64,000 bases of DNA from NCBI RefSeq assembly GCF_000821305.1, contig NZ_CCXK01000015.1:188528-252527 (forward strand). The letters run 5' to 3'. The notes below the pieces were generated by a model, which saw only the letters and a list, made by a program, of their open reading frames with translations, had not been told where the DNA came from and made no database searches. Shown here one piece after another: positions 52,601-61,486 of the stretch. Origin of the DNA: Clostridium culturomicium. Lineage in GTDB: Bacteria; Bacillota; Clostridia; Clostridiales; Clostridiaceae. Position 1 is the stretch's first letter. Each line of letters begins with the position of its first letter. A program made the position numbers and the translations under genes.

Positions 52601-53671
52601 TTATTTTGCAGATTCTTCTGGAACCTCTATAACAATCTCTCCAGCTATAATCTTATCAGCAGCAGCTTTACCCGCAGCCATAACTTCATCAGTTATAATT
52701 TCTTCATTTCTGAAATTCATTGTTTCTGTTGTTATACCAACAACTCCAAATGCACCCTCTTTTAAACCAAGAATTTGTGCACCACCTTTTAATTCTCCTG
52801 CTAAGAATTCATCAAGGATTGTGTTAACACATGCAGCTGTATTCTTTAATACTCCACCTACAATATTTTTGTTTTCTGGTGTTGTTTGATCAATGCTTAA
52901 TCCGCTTGTGTAAATTGGAGTACCCTTCTTCTCTAATTCTAATGCTGCTTGGTATATTCCGTTGTTTGAACTTGCATTAACTCCTCCGAATATGAAGTTA
53001 GCACCTGCCGCCTTTTGTTGTAATGCATACTCATAAGCTAAGTTAGTATCATTGTAAGAGTTAGTAAAGTTGTACATGAATTTTGCATCTGGGTTAACAG
53101 ATTTTACCCCCTCTTCAAACCCATATCTATATTTATATGTAGCTTGACTTTGGAATGAAGAAATATGTCCATATACTTTTTCATTCGGGAATGCTGTTCC
53201 TATCATCGTTCCAAGAACATAACATCCTTCTGCTTCGTTAAAACCAATACTTGTAACTTTATCATTTGATGCTGTTGTATCAATTACTGCATATTTTGTT
53301 TCTGGGAAAGCATCTGCTGCTTCACTAAATGGATCTGCTGCCTGCCAGCCAATACCGATTATTAAGTCATATCCTTCATTAGATGCAGCACGAGTGTTTT
53401 CTTCCCATGCAGCTGTATCTGTACATTCAATAGATGTCCATTTAAATCCATATTCATCTGCAGCATCTTTTACTGCATTATATGCTTGAAGAATAAACTG
53501 CTCTGTTCCTATTGTGTCTGAAATTAAAGCTATTCTTAATTTTGAATAGTCTCCTGTAGATTCTCCATTGTCAGCTGAATCATTTCCTTTTGAATTAGAA
53601 CATCCAGCTAAAGCAAGAGTTGACATAACGAATAATAAGCCAAATACTACTTTTTTCATAAACTTTTTCAT
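52601..53671 (-). CDS. BMP family lipoprotein, nucleoside ABC importer substrate-binding protein (NupN-like)
   Basis: 356 residues. Signal peptide with lipobox LALAGC (lipid Cys near 23). The mature Bmp/Med fold has LRIALISDTIGTEQFILQAYNAVKDAADEYGF, LIIGIGWQAADPFSEAADAFPETKYAVID, GYVLGT-type GCYVLGTMIGTAFPN and ANFIFGGVNASSNNGIYQAALE. It binds purine or pyrimidine nucleosides outside the membrane and hands them to the permeases. It is the first gene of the operon nupN-nupO-nupP-nupQ-phosphoesterase. A Crp-type dyad lies upstream (53731-53752). Confidence 0.92.
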   Translation of the reverse strand: MKKFMKKVVFGLLFVMSTLALAGCSNSKGNDSADNGESTGDYSKLRIALISDTIGTEQFILQAYNAVKDAADEYGFKWTSIECTDTAAWEENTRAASNEGYDLIIGIGWQAADPFSEAADAFPETKYAVIDTTASNDKVTSIGFNEAEGCYVLGTMIGTAFPNEKVYGHISSFQSQATYKYRYGFEEGVKSVNPDAKFMYNFTNSYNDTNLAYEYALQQKAAGANFIFGGVNASSNNGIYQAALELEKKGTPIYTSGLSIDQTTPENKNIVGGVLKNTAACVNTILDEFLAGELKGGAQILGLKEGAFGVVGITTETMNFRNEEIITDEVMAAGKAAADKIIAGEIVIEVPEESAK

Positions 53672-53705
53672 AAGTTCATCTCCTCAATCCTCAATTTGTA
53701 TCTAC

Positions 53706-53752
53706 ATTATAAATCATTCGCAAACAAAAAAAATATGACCTGTGTCATATTT
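53706..53752 (-). promoter_or_regulatory. Importer promoter with Crp/Fnr-type operator at about -42
   Basis: On the minus strand the -10 is TATAAT (53706-53711) with no good -35. A perfect 9-bp inverted repeat AAATATGAC-ctgt-GTCATATTT lies at 53731-53752, centred near -42 relative to the predicted start at about 53699. A missing -35 with a dyad at that position is the classical class II layout for a Crp/Fnr-family activator. The regulator gene is divergently encoded at 53984. Confidence 0.72.
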
Positions 53753-53983
53753 TTATGTATTTTCCTATACATTTAACGTATTTTTAACATTAACGTTCGT
53801 AAAATATATGATTGTTTTGATTTAATTCAACTTTTACATAGAAAACATTCACTTTAAATATACTATTTATATGTAATTTTTATTTTACATAGTTATTACA
53901 TTCCTATTATTGAATACCCACGGTTCACTATGTTAGAATTATAAACATGCAAATTATGAGAAATATATTTTATGGAGGCAGCT

Positions 53984-54658
53984 ATGGAAAAGGTTGAAAA
54001 TAAAACTTTACTAAACAAATATATAAATGAAACTGGTATTTTGAATATATTTTCTCACGATATGAGAGCAAATATTGAGTTATTTTCATTTAATAAAGGT
54101 GAATATCTTATCAATGAAGGTGAATCTTCTAACTACTTATTTTTCTTAGTAAGCGGTAAAGTTAAAGTATTTTCTCATTCCAGTTCTGGTAAGGTAATGT
54201 TCGTATCTCACTTTCATTCATTTGAGGTTTTAGGTGAAACCTGCAGTCTATGGGAAAAACCTCCAACAGCATCCGTAAAAGCTATTAGCAAGGTATACTG
54301 TATCGGTATTTCTATGATTAATCATAGAGAAACTCTTTTTAACGACTTATCCTTTTTAAGGTATACATGTTTAAGCCTAGCAGAAAGACTTAGTTCTATG
54401 ACCAGTAGTACCTGCATTACACTATTTGATTCACTCGAGAGCCGCTTGGCTTCATTTATATTAAAAAATGCTAAAGAAGATATCTTTTACTATAATCTTA
54501 CTGAATGTGCTGAACTGTTATGCACAAGCTACAGACACCTTCTAAGGGTAATAAATAGCTTTTGCAGCACTGGAAGGCTAGAGAAAAACGGAAAGTATTA
54601 TAAAATTATTGATAAAAAATATTTAAGTGAAATAGCTTCTAATATATCAGACATATAA
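53984..54658 (+). CDS. Crp/Fnr family transcriptional regulator (YeiL-like)
   Basis: 224 residues. An N-terminal cyclic-nucleotide-binding-type barrel (IELFSFNKGEYLINEGESSNYLFFLVSGKVKVF, then FEVLGETCSLWEKPPTASVKAIS) is followed by a long dimerisation helix and a C-terminal helix-turn-helix (NLTECAELLCTSYRHLLRVINSFCSTGRL). The recognition helix SYRHLLRVI matches the YeiL-type branch, which in enterobacteria sits next to nucleoside-utilisation genes. The frame opens at ATG 53972; the GGAGG ribosome site lies between it and ATG 53984, so the latter is chosen. It probably activates the importer operon it faces. Confidence 0.85.
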   Translation: MEKVENKTLLNKYINETGILNIFSHDMRANIELFSFNKGEYLINEGESSNYLFFLVSGKVKVFSHSSSGKVMFVSHFHSFEVLGETCSLWEKPPTASVKAISKVYCIGISMINHRETLFNDLSFLRYTCLSLAERLSSMTSSTCITLFDSLESRLASFILKNAKEDIFYYNLTECAELLCTSYRHLLRVINSFCSTGRLEKNGKYYKIIDKKYLSEIASNISDI

Positions 54659-54660
54659 AG

Positions 54661-54717
54661 AGACACCAAATTAAACATATCAAGTTGCAAAATAATGATA
54701 TGTTTAATTTGGTGTCT
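54661..54717. terminator. Bidirectional terminator after the Crp-like gene
   Basis: An unusually long perfect 22-bp stem: AGACACCAAATTAAACATAT plus CA on the left (54661-54682), its exact complement at 54696-54717, loop 13 bases. The flanking sequence is A/T-rich with weak T tails (TCTTCTATT on plus, CTCTTTA on minus). It lies between converging genes. Confidence 0.8.
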
Positions 54718-54755
54718 TCTATTAACTTATAAACTTTAATTTATATAATCATTAA

Positions 54756-55301
54756 CTACTTAGTTACTTCTTCTTGGTTTTCAGCCATTTCAAGAAGATA
54801 ATTTTGAATAAATAACTTATTTGCATAAGCCATTATAGTTGATCTAACTATTTCCCCTTCAAAGGTCAGTTTTTTAGCTGAACTTGGCTCTGTAAAATCT
54901 CTTGTTGTAAAAACAGCCTTAAGTATCTTTTCCAATTCTAAACAAAAATAGTCATATGCCTCTTCTATAGGGCAGGTAGCTATCTGTATCTTAATTAATT
55001 CACATACTTCTGTTAAACTATAAACCTGCTTTAAAATGCAAACTACAATGAGATATGCTAAATGCTTCTCATTATATCTTTTGTTTTTGGGTGGTGATAC
55101 AACCTTCTGCTTAACATAATTATTAAGCATTGTTGGTGTTAATAATTTTTCATCTGATGTAATATTTATAGGTCTTAAAGCATTTTCAATGTATAAAATA
55201 ACCTGATCCTTATAAAGTGGAACGTTTGGCAGCTCTTTAAATCTTGGGCAATGAAAATCTAAAATATTTTCTATTCTATTTTCATTTATTTGATTTTCCA
55301 T
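54756..55301 (-). CDS. DUF1836 domain-containing protein
   Basis: 181 residues. DUF1836 pattern: FHCPRFKELPNVPLYKDQVILYIENALRPI, LLTPTMLNNYVKQKVVSPPKNKRYNEKHLAYLIVV, and KQVYSLTEVCELIKIQ. The LTPTMLNNYVKQ stretch is MerR-like winged-helix DNA-binding sequence, so it may be a regulator. It lies 21 bases downstream of the degV gene on the same strand, a pairing common in clostridia; probably cotranscribed. Confidence 0.85.
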   Translation of the reverse strand: MENQINENRIENILDFHCPRFKELPNVPLYKDQVILYIENALRPINITSDEKLLTPTMLNNYVKQKVVSPPKNKRYNEKHLAYLIVVCILKQVYSLTEVCELIKIQIATCPIEEAYDYFCLELEKILKAVFTTRDFTEPSSAKKLTFEGEIVRSTIMAYANKLFIQNYLLEMAENQEEVTK

Positions 55302-55322
55302 CTTTCCTCCTAACCTGCAGAT

Positions 55323-56174
55323 TTATCTTAATATATCATGCTTTTTGATGTACTGAATAGCAATACATCCTGGACCACCTTGTGTTGTAAATACAGGTCC
55401 TAATTTTTTTATTTCAATATCTGCATTCTCAATATTCTTTATTATATTATTTTGTGCTGATTTTGCCAATTCTTCTTTGCACGCATGGGCAATATATATC
55501 TTATAACTACTATCAACTCCAGCTGCAACCATATCTTCACAAATCTTTTCCAGAGCTTTTCCCAAAGTTCTCTTTGTTGTAAACTTCTCTAATCTTGTAC
55601 AATCTTCTGATAAGGTCATAACAGGTACAAGTTTGATAATTCCTCCGATACGTCCAACTAAAGGTGATAATCTCCCCCCTCTAACTAAATACTCAAAATC
55701 ATTTGGTATTAGATAAGAATTCGAAGTATCCATTAACTCATTAAGCTCTTTCACAATTTCATCCTTAGTTTTTCCTGCTTCAACTAACTTTTCTGCTACA
55801 TCAACTAAATATCTATGTGGGCCGCATAGTGTTCTTGAGTTAATTACTTCTATTCTATCAGAATGATCTACCATTCCCTTTGCCATACAAGCAGTGCTGT
55901 ACGTTCCTGAAAGTCCATCTGCCATAGAAATGTTTATTATTTCAGCCTCTGGATATCTATTATATAAATCGATTACCTCACCAATAGATGGCTGAGATGA
56001 AACTGGAACATGTCCTTGGTTAATTATATCGATAAACTCTTCTGTATGAATCTCTTCATACTCTTTATATGTTACATGATTTATTGTTACTGAAAGTGGT
56101 GTTATATCTATATTATTTTTCTTTGCTTCATCGATTGAATAAAGTGTTGATGAATCTGATACAATTTTTATCAT
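55323..56174 (-). CDS. DegV family fatty-acid-binding protein
   Basis: 283 residues. DegV landmarks: IKIVSDSSTLYSIDEAKKNNIDITPLSVTI, PVSSQPSIGEVIDLY, ISMADGLSGTYSTACMAK, and YLVRGGRLSPLVGRIGGIIKLVPVM. DegV/FakB-type proteins present a fatty acid to the FakA kinase for phosphorylation during uptake of exogenous fatty acids. FakA is not in the window. Gene pair degV-DUF1836. The stop/start spacing supports a common transcript. Confidence 0.93.
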   Translation of the reverse strand: MIKIVSDSSTLYSIDEAKKNNIDITPLSVTINHVTYKEYEEIHTEEFIDIINQGHVPVSSQPSIGEVIDLYNRYPEAEIINISMADGLSGTYSTACMAKGMVDHSDRIEVINSRTLCGPHRYLVDVAEKLVEAGKTKDEIVKELNELMDTSNSYLIPNDFEYLVRGGRLSPLVGRIGGIIKLVPVMTLSEDCTRLEKFTTKRTLGKALEKICEDMVAAGVDSSYKIYIAHACKEELAKSAQNNIIKNIENADIEIKKLGPVFTTQGGPGCIAIQYIKKHDILR

Positions 56175-56322
56175 AATTTACTGTCCCCCATCCTTAATTT
56201 GTCTAAAAACCTAAAACATCTAGTTTTAAATACTATATAACTTAGATTACCATCACCTTAACCTCTTGTCAACAAAACCTTTTTCAACCATGCTTTATCC
56301 TCTTTATAAAACTTTCATAAAA

Positions 56323-56354
56323 AACAACCACTATCTATTTTAGATGTGGCTGTT
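56323..56354 (-). terminator. Terminator of the GGDEF gene
   Basis: AACAACCACTATCTA pairs with TAGATGTGGCTGTT (one G-U and one bulge). On the minus strand it is followed by a T run (GTTTTTTATG). Confidence 0.8.
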
Positions 56355-56372
56355 AAAAACCTTAATTAAGTT

Positions 56373-58433
56373 TTATTGCTTTTCATCATTCCCTAAATGA
56401 AAATAAGTATTTTTCCCGCTTTCTTTTGCTTTATATAAAGCTATATCTGCCCTCTTTATATATTCATCATAATCCTTAGCACTTCCAACATATGCTGTTG
56501 AGATACCAATACTCAAGGAAATTCTGTCACTAACTTCAGAATACTCATGTTTGATATTTAATTTATAAATATCTTCTTGAATTCTTTGTACTACATTTAT
56601 CGCCTCATGCCGGTCTGTATTTAGCATTATGATAATAAATTCCTCTCCACCATACCTGGCAACAAAGTCAGAGTTTCTACAAGAGGCATCAATACTTGCT
56701 GCTATTTCTTCCAGAACCTTGTCTCCCTCTGGATGTCCATAATTATCATTATAATTTTTAAAATAATCGATATCCATCATTACAAAGGATATCGGCATAT
56801 AAGTCTTTTGATATAAACTCCAATTTCCAGCTAAGTATTCATCTAAAGCTCTTCTATTAGGCAGCTTGGTTAACCCATCTGTAACACTTAAGTTTTTAAA
56901 CAACTTATTTAATCTGCTTATTTCTTTATTCTTTTTAAATATAAAACAACTAAAAAGAACAATTATAACCGTAATAATTACTAGCCCGATAATAAGATAA
57001 TTCATTATATCCTTTTGACTTTCCAACTGTGAAATTTTTTTCATACTTGTTTCTTTTTCAAACTTAGTAATTAAAAATTGAGAGTATTGAGTATCTTGAT
57101 TATTCTTTATTTTTTTTTGTAATTCATTATTTTGCTCTAAATATTTAATTGTATTCTTCTCGTCACCTAATTCCTTATAATCAAAATATAATTTCTCATT
57201 ATGAACTGATTCTAAATAAACTAATTTTCTTTGTTTAGCTAATTCCTGTGCTTCTTTGTGATACTTCAAGGCTGTTTCATAATCCGCTAATGCATAATAT
57301 CCATCCCCAAATTCTTCAATAATCTTAATATCAAAATTATTGAAGAAAATTTGACCTTTTTCATCAAACCTGCTTTTTGCTTCGTGAAGAAGCCTTAATG
57401 CCTCTTTGGGATTTCTCTTCCTTGACTCTAAATCAGCCTTTATTGCACACATATAAATTATACAATCTTCCCTTTTTAGCCTATCTGTTATTTGATATAT
57501 TCTCTCATCTAATAATTCAAGACATATATTCGCACTTTCATAGTCTCCAATACTCGAAAAACTTTCGGTTAAGTAAAGTAATGCAATACTTTTAGTCTCT
57601 GCCTCTTTAGCCTCATCCTCTAATTCGCTACTAATGACTTTCTTAAAATACTTAACGGCCTCATTAAAATTTCCAACATACAGATAATTAACACCTATGT
57701 CTGTATTTATCTCTAAAGCCTTCTTCCTTAAACCATTCTCCTCTGAAATTCTAAGAGCCTCGAGCTTACAATTAATGGCTTCTACACTTCTATTATCATA
57801 ATCATATAAAACACCTAATTTATAATATGCATCAACAACACCTGTACATTTCAGTTCTCTTGCTAATGACAAAGTTTCTTCCATTAACTCAATAGATTTT
57901 TTCAAGCCACCTGGAGTTAAGTACAAATCGTTACATCTATCTATACTAAGCTCAACAATCTCGTCTCTTATATCTTCCATTTCACATACTTCAATCATTT
58001 TATGAAAAAATGCCGTAGATTTATTATACTCCTCAGCTTTTAAATAAATTTTACTTAACTCATAATAAGTATGGGCTTTCACTTCTGAATTATATATATT
58101 CCCTAATAAGGGAATCGCCTTATTTAATAGTTCTATTGCCACATCATACTTCAAATTATTAGCATTTATATACCCTAAAATAAAATATGATTTACAAATA
58201 ACTTTATTATTAATTGATGTTTTTAAAGTATTAGAAACATATTCCTCCAGTTTTTTCTCTTCACTATCTGATAAAACCTTAATTTCTTCTGATAAAATTA
58301 AATCAATAATATCATTTAATCTTTCCTCAACATTTAACTTTTCATTTTTATTTATAAGGATTAAATACAACCCACCAACTAATAAACTTAAAATAATGAT
58401 AAAAATAATACCTACTTTAATGTTTTTCTTCAT
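56373..58433 (-). CDS. TPR-repeat membrane diguanylate cyclase (GGDEF)
   Basis: 686 residues. An N-terminal signal-anchor helix (about 7-27) is followed by many TPR-like helical pairs (about 60-440: SYFILGYINANNLKYDVAIELLNKAIP, AYYKLGVLYDYDNRSVEAINC, and others). A second membrane helix lies near 480 (YLIIGLVIITVIIVLFSCFIF). The C-terminal GGDEF domain (about 515-680) has FVMMDIDYFKNYNDNYGHPEGDKVL and the active motif YGGEEF, so cyclase activity is expected. There is no obvious RxxD inhibitory site. The extracellular TPR region probably senses a protein or peptide and controls c-di-GMP. Confidence 0.92.
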   Translation of the reverse strand: MKKNIKVGIIFIIILSLLVGGLYLILINKNEKLNVEERLNDIIDLILSEEIKVLSDSEEKKLEEYVSNTLKTSINNKVICKSYFILGYINANNLKYDVAIELLNKAIPLLGNIYNSEVKAHTYYELSKIYLKAEEYNKSTAFFHKMIEVCEMEDIRDEIVELSIDRCNDLYLTPGGLKKSIELMEETLSLARELKCTGVVDAYYKLGVLYDYDNRSVEAINCKLEALRISEENGLRKKALEINTDIGVNYLYVGNFNEAVKYFKKVISSELEDEAKEAETKSIALLYLTESFSSIGDYESANICLELLDERIYQITDRLKREDCIIYMCAIKADLESRKRNPKEALRLLHEAKSRFDEKGQIFFNNFDIKIIEEFGDGYYALADYETALKYHKEAQELAKQRKLVYLESVHNEKLYFDYKELGDEKNTIKYLEQNNELQKKIKNNQDTQYSQFLITKFEKETSMKKISQLESQKDIMNYLIIGLVIITVIIVLFSCFIFKKNKEISRLNKLFKNLSVTDGLTKLPNRRALDEYLAGNWSLYQKTYMPISFVMMDIDYFKNYNDNYGHPEGDKVLEEIAASIDASCRNSDFVARYGGEEFIIIMLNTDRHEAINVVQRIQEDIYKLNIKHEYSEVSDRISLSIGISTAYVGSAKDYDEYIKRADIALYKAKESGKNTYFHLGNDEKQ

Positions 58434-58739
58434 AAATCCCCCAAAGTAAAATCAAACACATATTCCAAAACTCAATATGTATTCTTGTACTTTATATATA
58501 CATATTATATTTTAACATATTTTAACTTTTGTTACGCGAATTCCACAATTTTTTTTAATAATATTCAATGATAAACTTCCAATAAACCCCATCATCTTTA
58601 TATAACTTCCTCAACCTTGTACTTTAGTAAATCGGTAGATGTAACACATGTATATCCAATCCCTAACCGAGATTACAATGCTGTTTTAACAAACTTATTT
58701 GTTAATAACAAACAAGCACCTGATTTTGTTGCAAAAAAA
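58434..58739. other. Intergenic region between the GGDEF and PhoU-like genes
   Basis: About 300 AT-rich bases holding the promoter region of the GGDEF gene (minus). A 76-codon frame starting with TTG at 58617 (plus) has no ribosome site and runs into the antisense strand of the next gene, so I do not call it. No riboswitch core was recognised. Confidence 0.5.
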
Positions 58740-58762
58740 AGGCTGATGTCTTTCATCAGCCT
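58740..58762 (-). terminator. Terminator of the phosphate-transport operon
   Basis: A 9-bp perfect stem AGGCTGATG / CATCAGCCT with a TCTTT loop. The minus-strand tail is an eight-base T run. Confidence 0.9.
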
Positions 58763-58768
58763 CTTCTC

Positions 58769-59392
58769 TTATGAATTTTTCATTATTACACATTCAACTA
58801 CATCTGCTGCCGCCTCACAAGCATCACAACACTTTTCAAAAAAATAGAAGTTCTCCTTCCAAGTTATAATTTCTATAGGATCTGTAGAAGTTGTAAATAA
58901 ATTTCTCATACTTTTCGTATACAATCTATCTGCTTCTTCTTCTAAAGCATTTATGTCTATTATTAAATATCTAATTGTAGTAGATTTTTTATAATTATGG
59001 AATTCATCCATTAACTTTTTAAGTTTTTCACAGCTCTCAATAATTATAGAACAAAACTCTAAAGCCTCACTCCTTAGAGATGTTATGTTAAACATATATA
59101 ACCTTACTAGTACATCTTCCACTGCATCAGTAACATTATCAATCTGGTGTGATAATTCTATTATATCTCCTCTTTCAATTGGAGTAATGAACTCTTTAGC
59201 TAATTTATTCATCATATCATGTTTTTTCACATCTGCAGTATGTTCTATTTCATGCATCTTCTCTAATCTATCTTCCAATTGACCTGCATCAAAATCCTTC
59301 AAAATTTCATTAAGCAAAGAAGCTGCCTCACATGAATATATCACTAGTTCTGCCATCATTTCAAAGTAATCATTACCTTTTTTCTTTCCCAT
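58769..59392 (-). CDS. DUF47 family PhoU-like phosphate transport accessory protein
   Basis: 207 residues, all helical. PhoU-like segments: FFEMMAELVIYSCEAASLLNEIL, LEKMHEIEHTADVKKHDMMNKLAKEFITPIERGDIIELSHQIDNVTDAVEDVLVRLYMF (with the acidic E-HTAD metal sites) and the C-terminal WKENFYFFEKCCDACEAAADVVE. DUF47 proteins pair with Pit transporters and probably restrain uptake. It is 33 bases downstream of pit on the same strand. Confidence 0.9.
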   Translation of the reverse strand: MGKKKGNDYFEMMAELVIYSCEAASLLNEILKDFDAGQLEDRLEKMHEIEHTADVKKHDMMNKLAKEFITPIERGDIIELSHQIDNVTDAVEDVLVRLYMFNITSLRSEALEFCSIIIESCEKLKKLMDEFHNYKKSTTIRYLIIDINALEEEADRLYTKSMRNLFTTSTDPIEIITWKENFYFFEKCCDACEAAADVVECVIMKNS

Positions 59393-59425
59393 TTTATATA
59401 CTCCCTCTCTAAATACAGTTCTATT

Positions 59426-60478
59426 CTAGAAAATTGAAATAAAGATTTTTGCCATTAGAAATCCTATAAGTCCACAGCCAGGGAAAGTAAGAACCCATGT
59501 CCAAATCATTTCCTTAACTACGCCCCAATTTACAGAGCTTAGTCTTTTTGCTGCTCCAACTCCCATAATTGCAGTTGTCTTAGTATGTGTTGTACTTACA
59601 GGAATGCCAGTTACTGATGAAATGAGAAGACATCCTGCTGCTGCGACATCCGCTGCAAAGCCCTGATAGGTTTCTAATTTAACCATATCCATGCCTACAG
59701 CCTTAATAATTTTATATCCTCCAATTGATGTTCCTAATGCCATTACTGCAGAACTTAAAACCATTAACCATATTGGAATAACAAAGCTGCTAACATTGGC
59801 TTGTCCTTCTGCTAAAAATATTCCTAGCATGAAAACTCCCATAAACTTTTGTCCATCTTGAGCTCCATGCATAAATGCCATTGCTGCTCCACCACAAACC
59901 TGAGCACCTTGAAATGGTCCTGTTGATTTTCTTCGATCAATCCCCTTACATATAAACTCTATTATTTTTACAGTTATCCATCCCATAGTGAATCCAAGTC
60001 CCGTAGATAAAATTAATCCATATACAACTTTTATCCATTCTGAACCATTTATTCCACTCAATCCACCTTGAAGTGCTATTGCTGCACCAGATAACCCTGC
60101 TATTAATGCATGGCTTTCACTAGTCGGAATTCCAAAGTACCATGCAGCTGTCGCCCAAACAACAATAGCAAATAATGCTGCACATAATGCCACTAAAGCA
60201 ATCTGTGGATCTCCACCAAAATCAACCATCTTATATATTGTTTGTGCTACATTAGCATTTATTGTAGTCATAACAAATACTCCAAGGAAATTAAAAAACG
60301 CAGCCATCAAAATTGCTGGTCTCGGCTTAATTGCTCTTGTTGAAACGCAAGTAGCGATAGCATTTGGTGCATCAGTCCACCCATTTACTAAAATTACACC
60401 TAACGTTAAAATAGTGGTTATTAATAGAGGTACATTATGTATTATCTGATTAATAAATTCTCCGAAAGAAATAGTCAT
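59426..60478 (-). CDS. pit: Inorganic phosphate transporter, Pit family
   Basis: 350 residues, about ten membrane helices in two halves. The two Pit signatures are NGWTDAPNAIATCVSTRAI (N-terminal) and SVTGIPVSTTHTKTTAIMGVGAAKRL (C-terminal), with AAWYFGIPTSESHALIAGLSGAAIA between them. It imports metal-phosphate complexes with H+. It is the first gene of a pit-DUF47 operon. The ribosome site is GGGAGAT. Confidence 0.95.
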   Translation of the reverse strand: MTISFGEFINQIIHNVPLLITTILTLGVILVNGWTDAPNAIATCVSTRAIKPRPAILMAAFFNFLGVFVMTTINANVAQTIYKMVDFGGDPQIALVALCAALFAIVVWATAAWYFGIPTSESHALIAGLSGAAIALQGGLSGINGSEWIKVVYGLILSTGLGFTMGWITVKIIEFICKGIDRRKSTGPFQGAQVCGGAAMAFMHGAQDGQKFMGVFMLGIFLAEGQANVSSFVIPIWLMVLSSAVMALGTSIGGYKIIKAVGMDMVKLETYQGFAADVAAAGCLLISSVTGIPVSTTHTKTTAIMGVGAAKRLSSVNWGVVKEMIWTWVLTFPGCGLIGFLMAKIFISIF

Positions 60479-60632
60479 TTAATATCTCCCTTCCTTTTAA
60501 GATAAATTAAATAATTTACCTCAAGAGTATACTTTTTTACTGATAATTATAATGCTTTTAAATAAATTTAAGTCCCATCCCCTCTCTCATAACACACATA
60601 CATAAATGTAATATAATTCATTTTATACCTTT

Positions 60633-60661
60633 ATCATCCTACCATTATACTATTATGTCAA
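60633..60661 (-). promoter_or_regulatory. Probable promoter of the pit operon
   Basis: On the minus strand there is a perfect -35 TTGACA (60656-60661), a 17-base spacer and a -10 GATGAT (60633-60638). It is about 150 bases upstream of the pit ATG, leaving a fairly long leader. Confidence 0.5.
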
Positions 60662-60691
60662 CAAATTCTTTTAATAAATAAAATAAAAAAT

Positions 60692-60732
60692 CACCTATAA
60701 TCAGCCTTTAATACCAATGCTGACTATAGGTG
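60692..60732 (-). terminator. Terminator of the pyrimidine-importer operon
   Basis: CACCTATAaTCAGC (60692-60705) pairs with GCTGAcTATAGGTG (60719-60732), with one G-U on the minus strand. The minus-strand tail is ATTTTTTATTTT. Confidence 0.88.
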
Positions 60733-60757
60733 TTCTTGCATTTTTATATTGTATTTT

Positions 60758-61486
60758 TTAGTTTTCTAAAAGCTTTATTAAGCTTCTCTTTAGATCTATA
60801 TATTCCTTACAAAGTGATACTTCATTTTCCCCACACTCTGGAAGCTGAATCTTTATTTCCCCTTTAATTACTGCCGGCTTTTCTGTTATTACATAAACTC
60901 TATCAGAAATTAGTATAGCCTCATCTATATCATGGGTTATAAATAATATTGTAGAGTTCATTTTTTGCTTTAAATCAATTAGCCATTTTTGAAGATTTTT
61001 TCTTGTTATTGAATCTAATGCGCCAAAAGGTTCATCCAAAAGCATAATTTCATTTGAAGTTAGAAAGGTTTTAAGAAAATTTGCTCTCTGCTTCATTCCT
61101 CCCGACAACTGAGTTGGATATTTGTATTCAAATCCTTTAAGCCCAAAGGTTTCTATATATTTCTCAACTTCCCTGCGGGCTTCACTTTTCTTAATCCCTT
61201 TAAGTACAAGTGGAATTGCAATATTATCAATAACCTTTTTCCACGGAACCATCATATCCTTTTGATACATATAACTCACTTTACCACTAATATCAACTTC
61301 TCCACCATCTATATTAGTTAGCTTTGTAATTATGTTAAATATAGTACTTTTTCCACTACCTGACGGCCCTACAATAGAAATAAGCTCTCCTTCATTTACA
61401 TGAAGGGTTATATCCTTCAATATTTTCATGTTATCATAGGACTTACTTATATGATTTAAGCTTATCTTACTTTGGAAGGAACTCAT
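60758..61486 (-). CDS. ABC transporter ATP-binding protein, thiamine-precursor importer (ThiZ-like)
   Basis: 242 residues from ATG 61486. Walker A is GPSGSGKST, Q-loop MYQKDMMVPW, signature QLSGGMKQRANFL, Walker B IMLLDEPFGALDS, H-loop FITHDIDEA: an SsuB/TauB/ThiZ-type ATPase. The frame runs to 61501, but the GAGGC ribosome site sits between, so ATG 61486 is preferred; this gives a 20-base overlap with the binding-protein gene. Last gene of the TPP-regulated operon. Confidence 0.9.
   Translation of the reverse strand: MSSFQSKISLNHISKSYDNMKILKDITLHVNEGELISIVGPSGSGKSTIFNIITKLTNIDGGEVDISGKVSYMYQKDMMVPWKKVIDNIAIPLVLKGIKKSEARREVEKYIETFGLKGFEYKYPTQLSGGMKQRANFLKTFLTSNEIMLLDEPFGALDSITRKNLQKWLIDLKQKMNSTILFITHDIDEAILISDRVYVITEKPAVIKGEIKIQLPECGENEVSLCKEYIDLKRSLIKLLEN

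Noticed and set aside
58617..58847. 76-codon plus-strand open frame starting with TTG near the end of the PhoU-like gene
   Set aside because: It has no ribosome site, spans a strong minus-strand terminator and then runs antisense through a well-supported gene.
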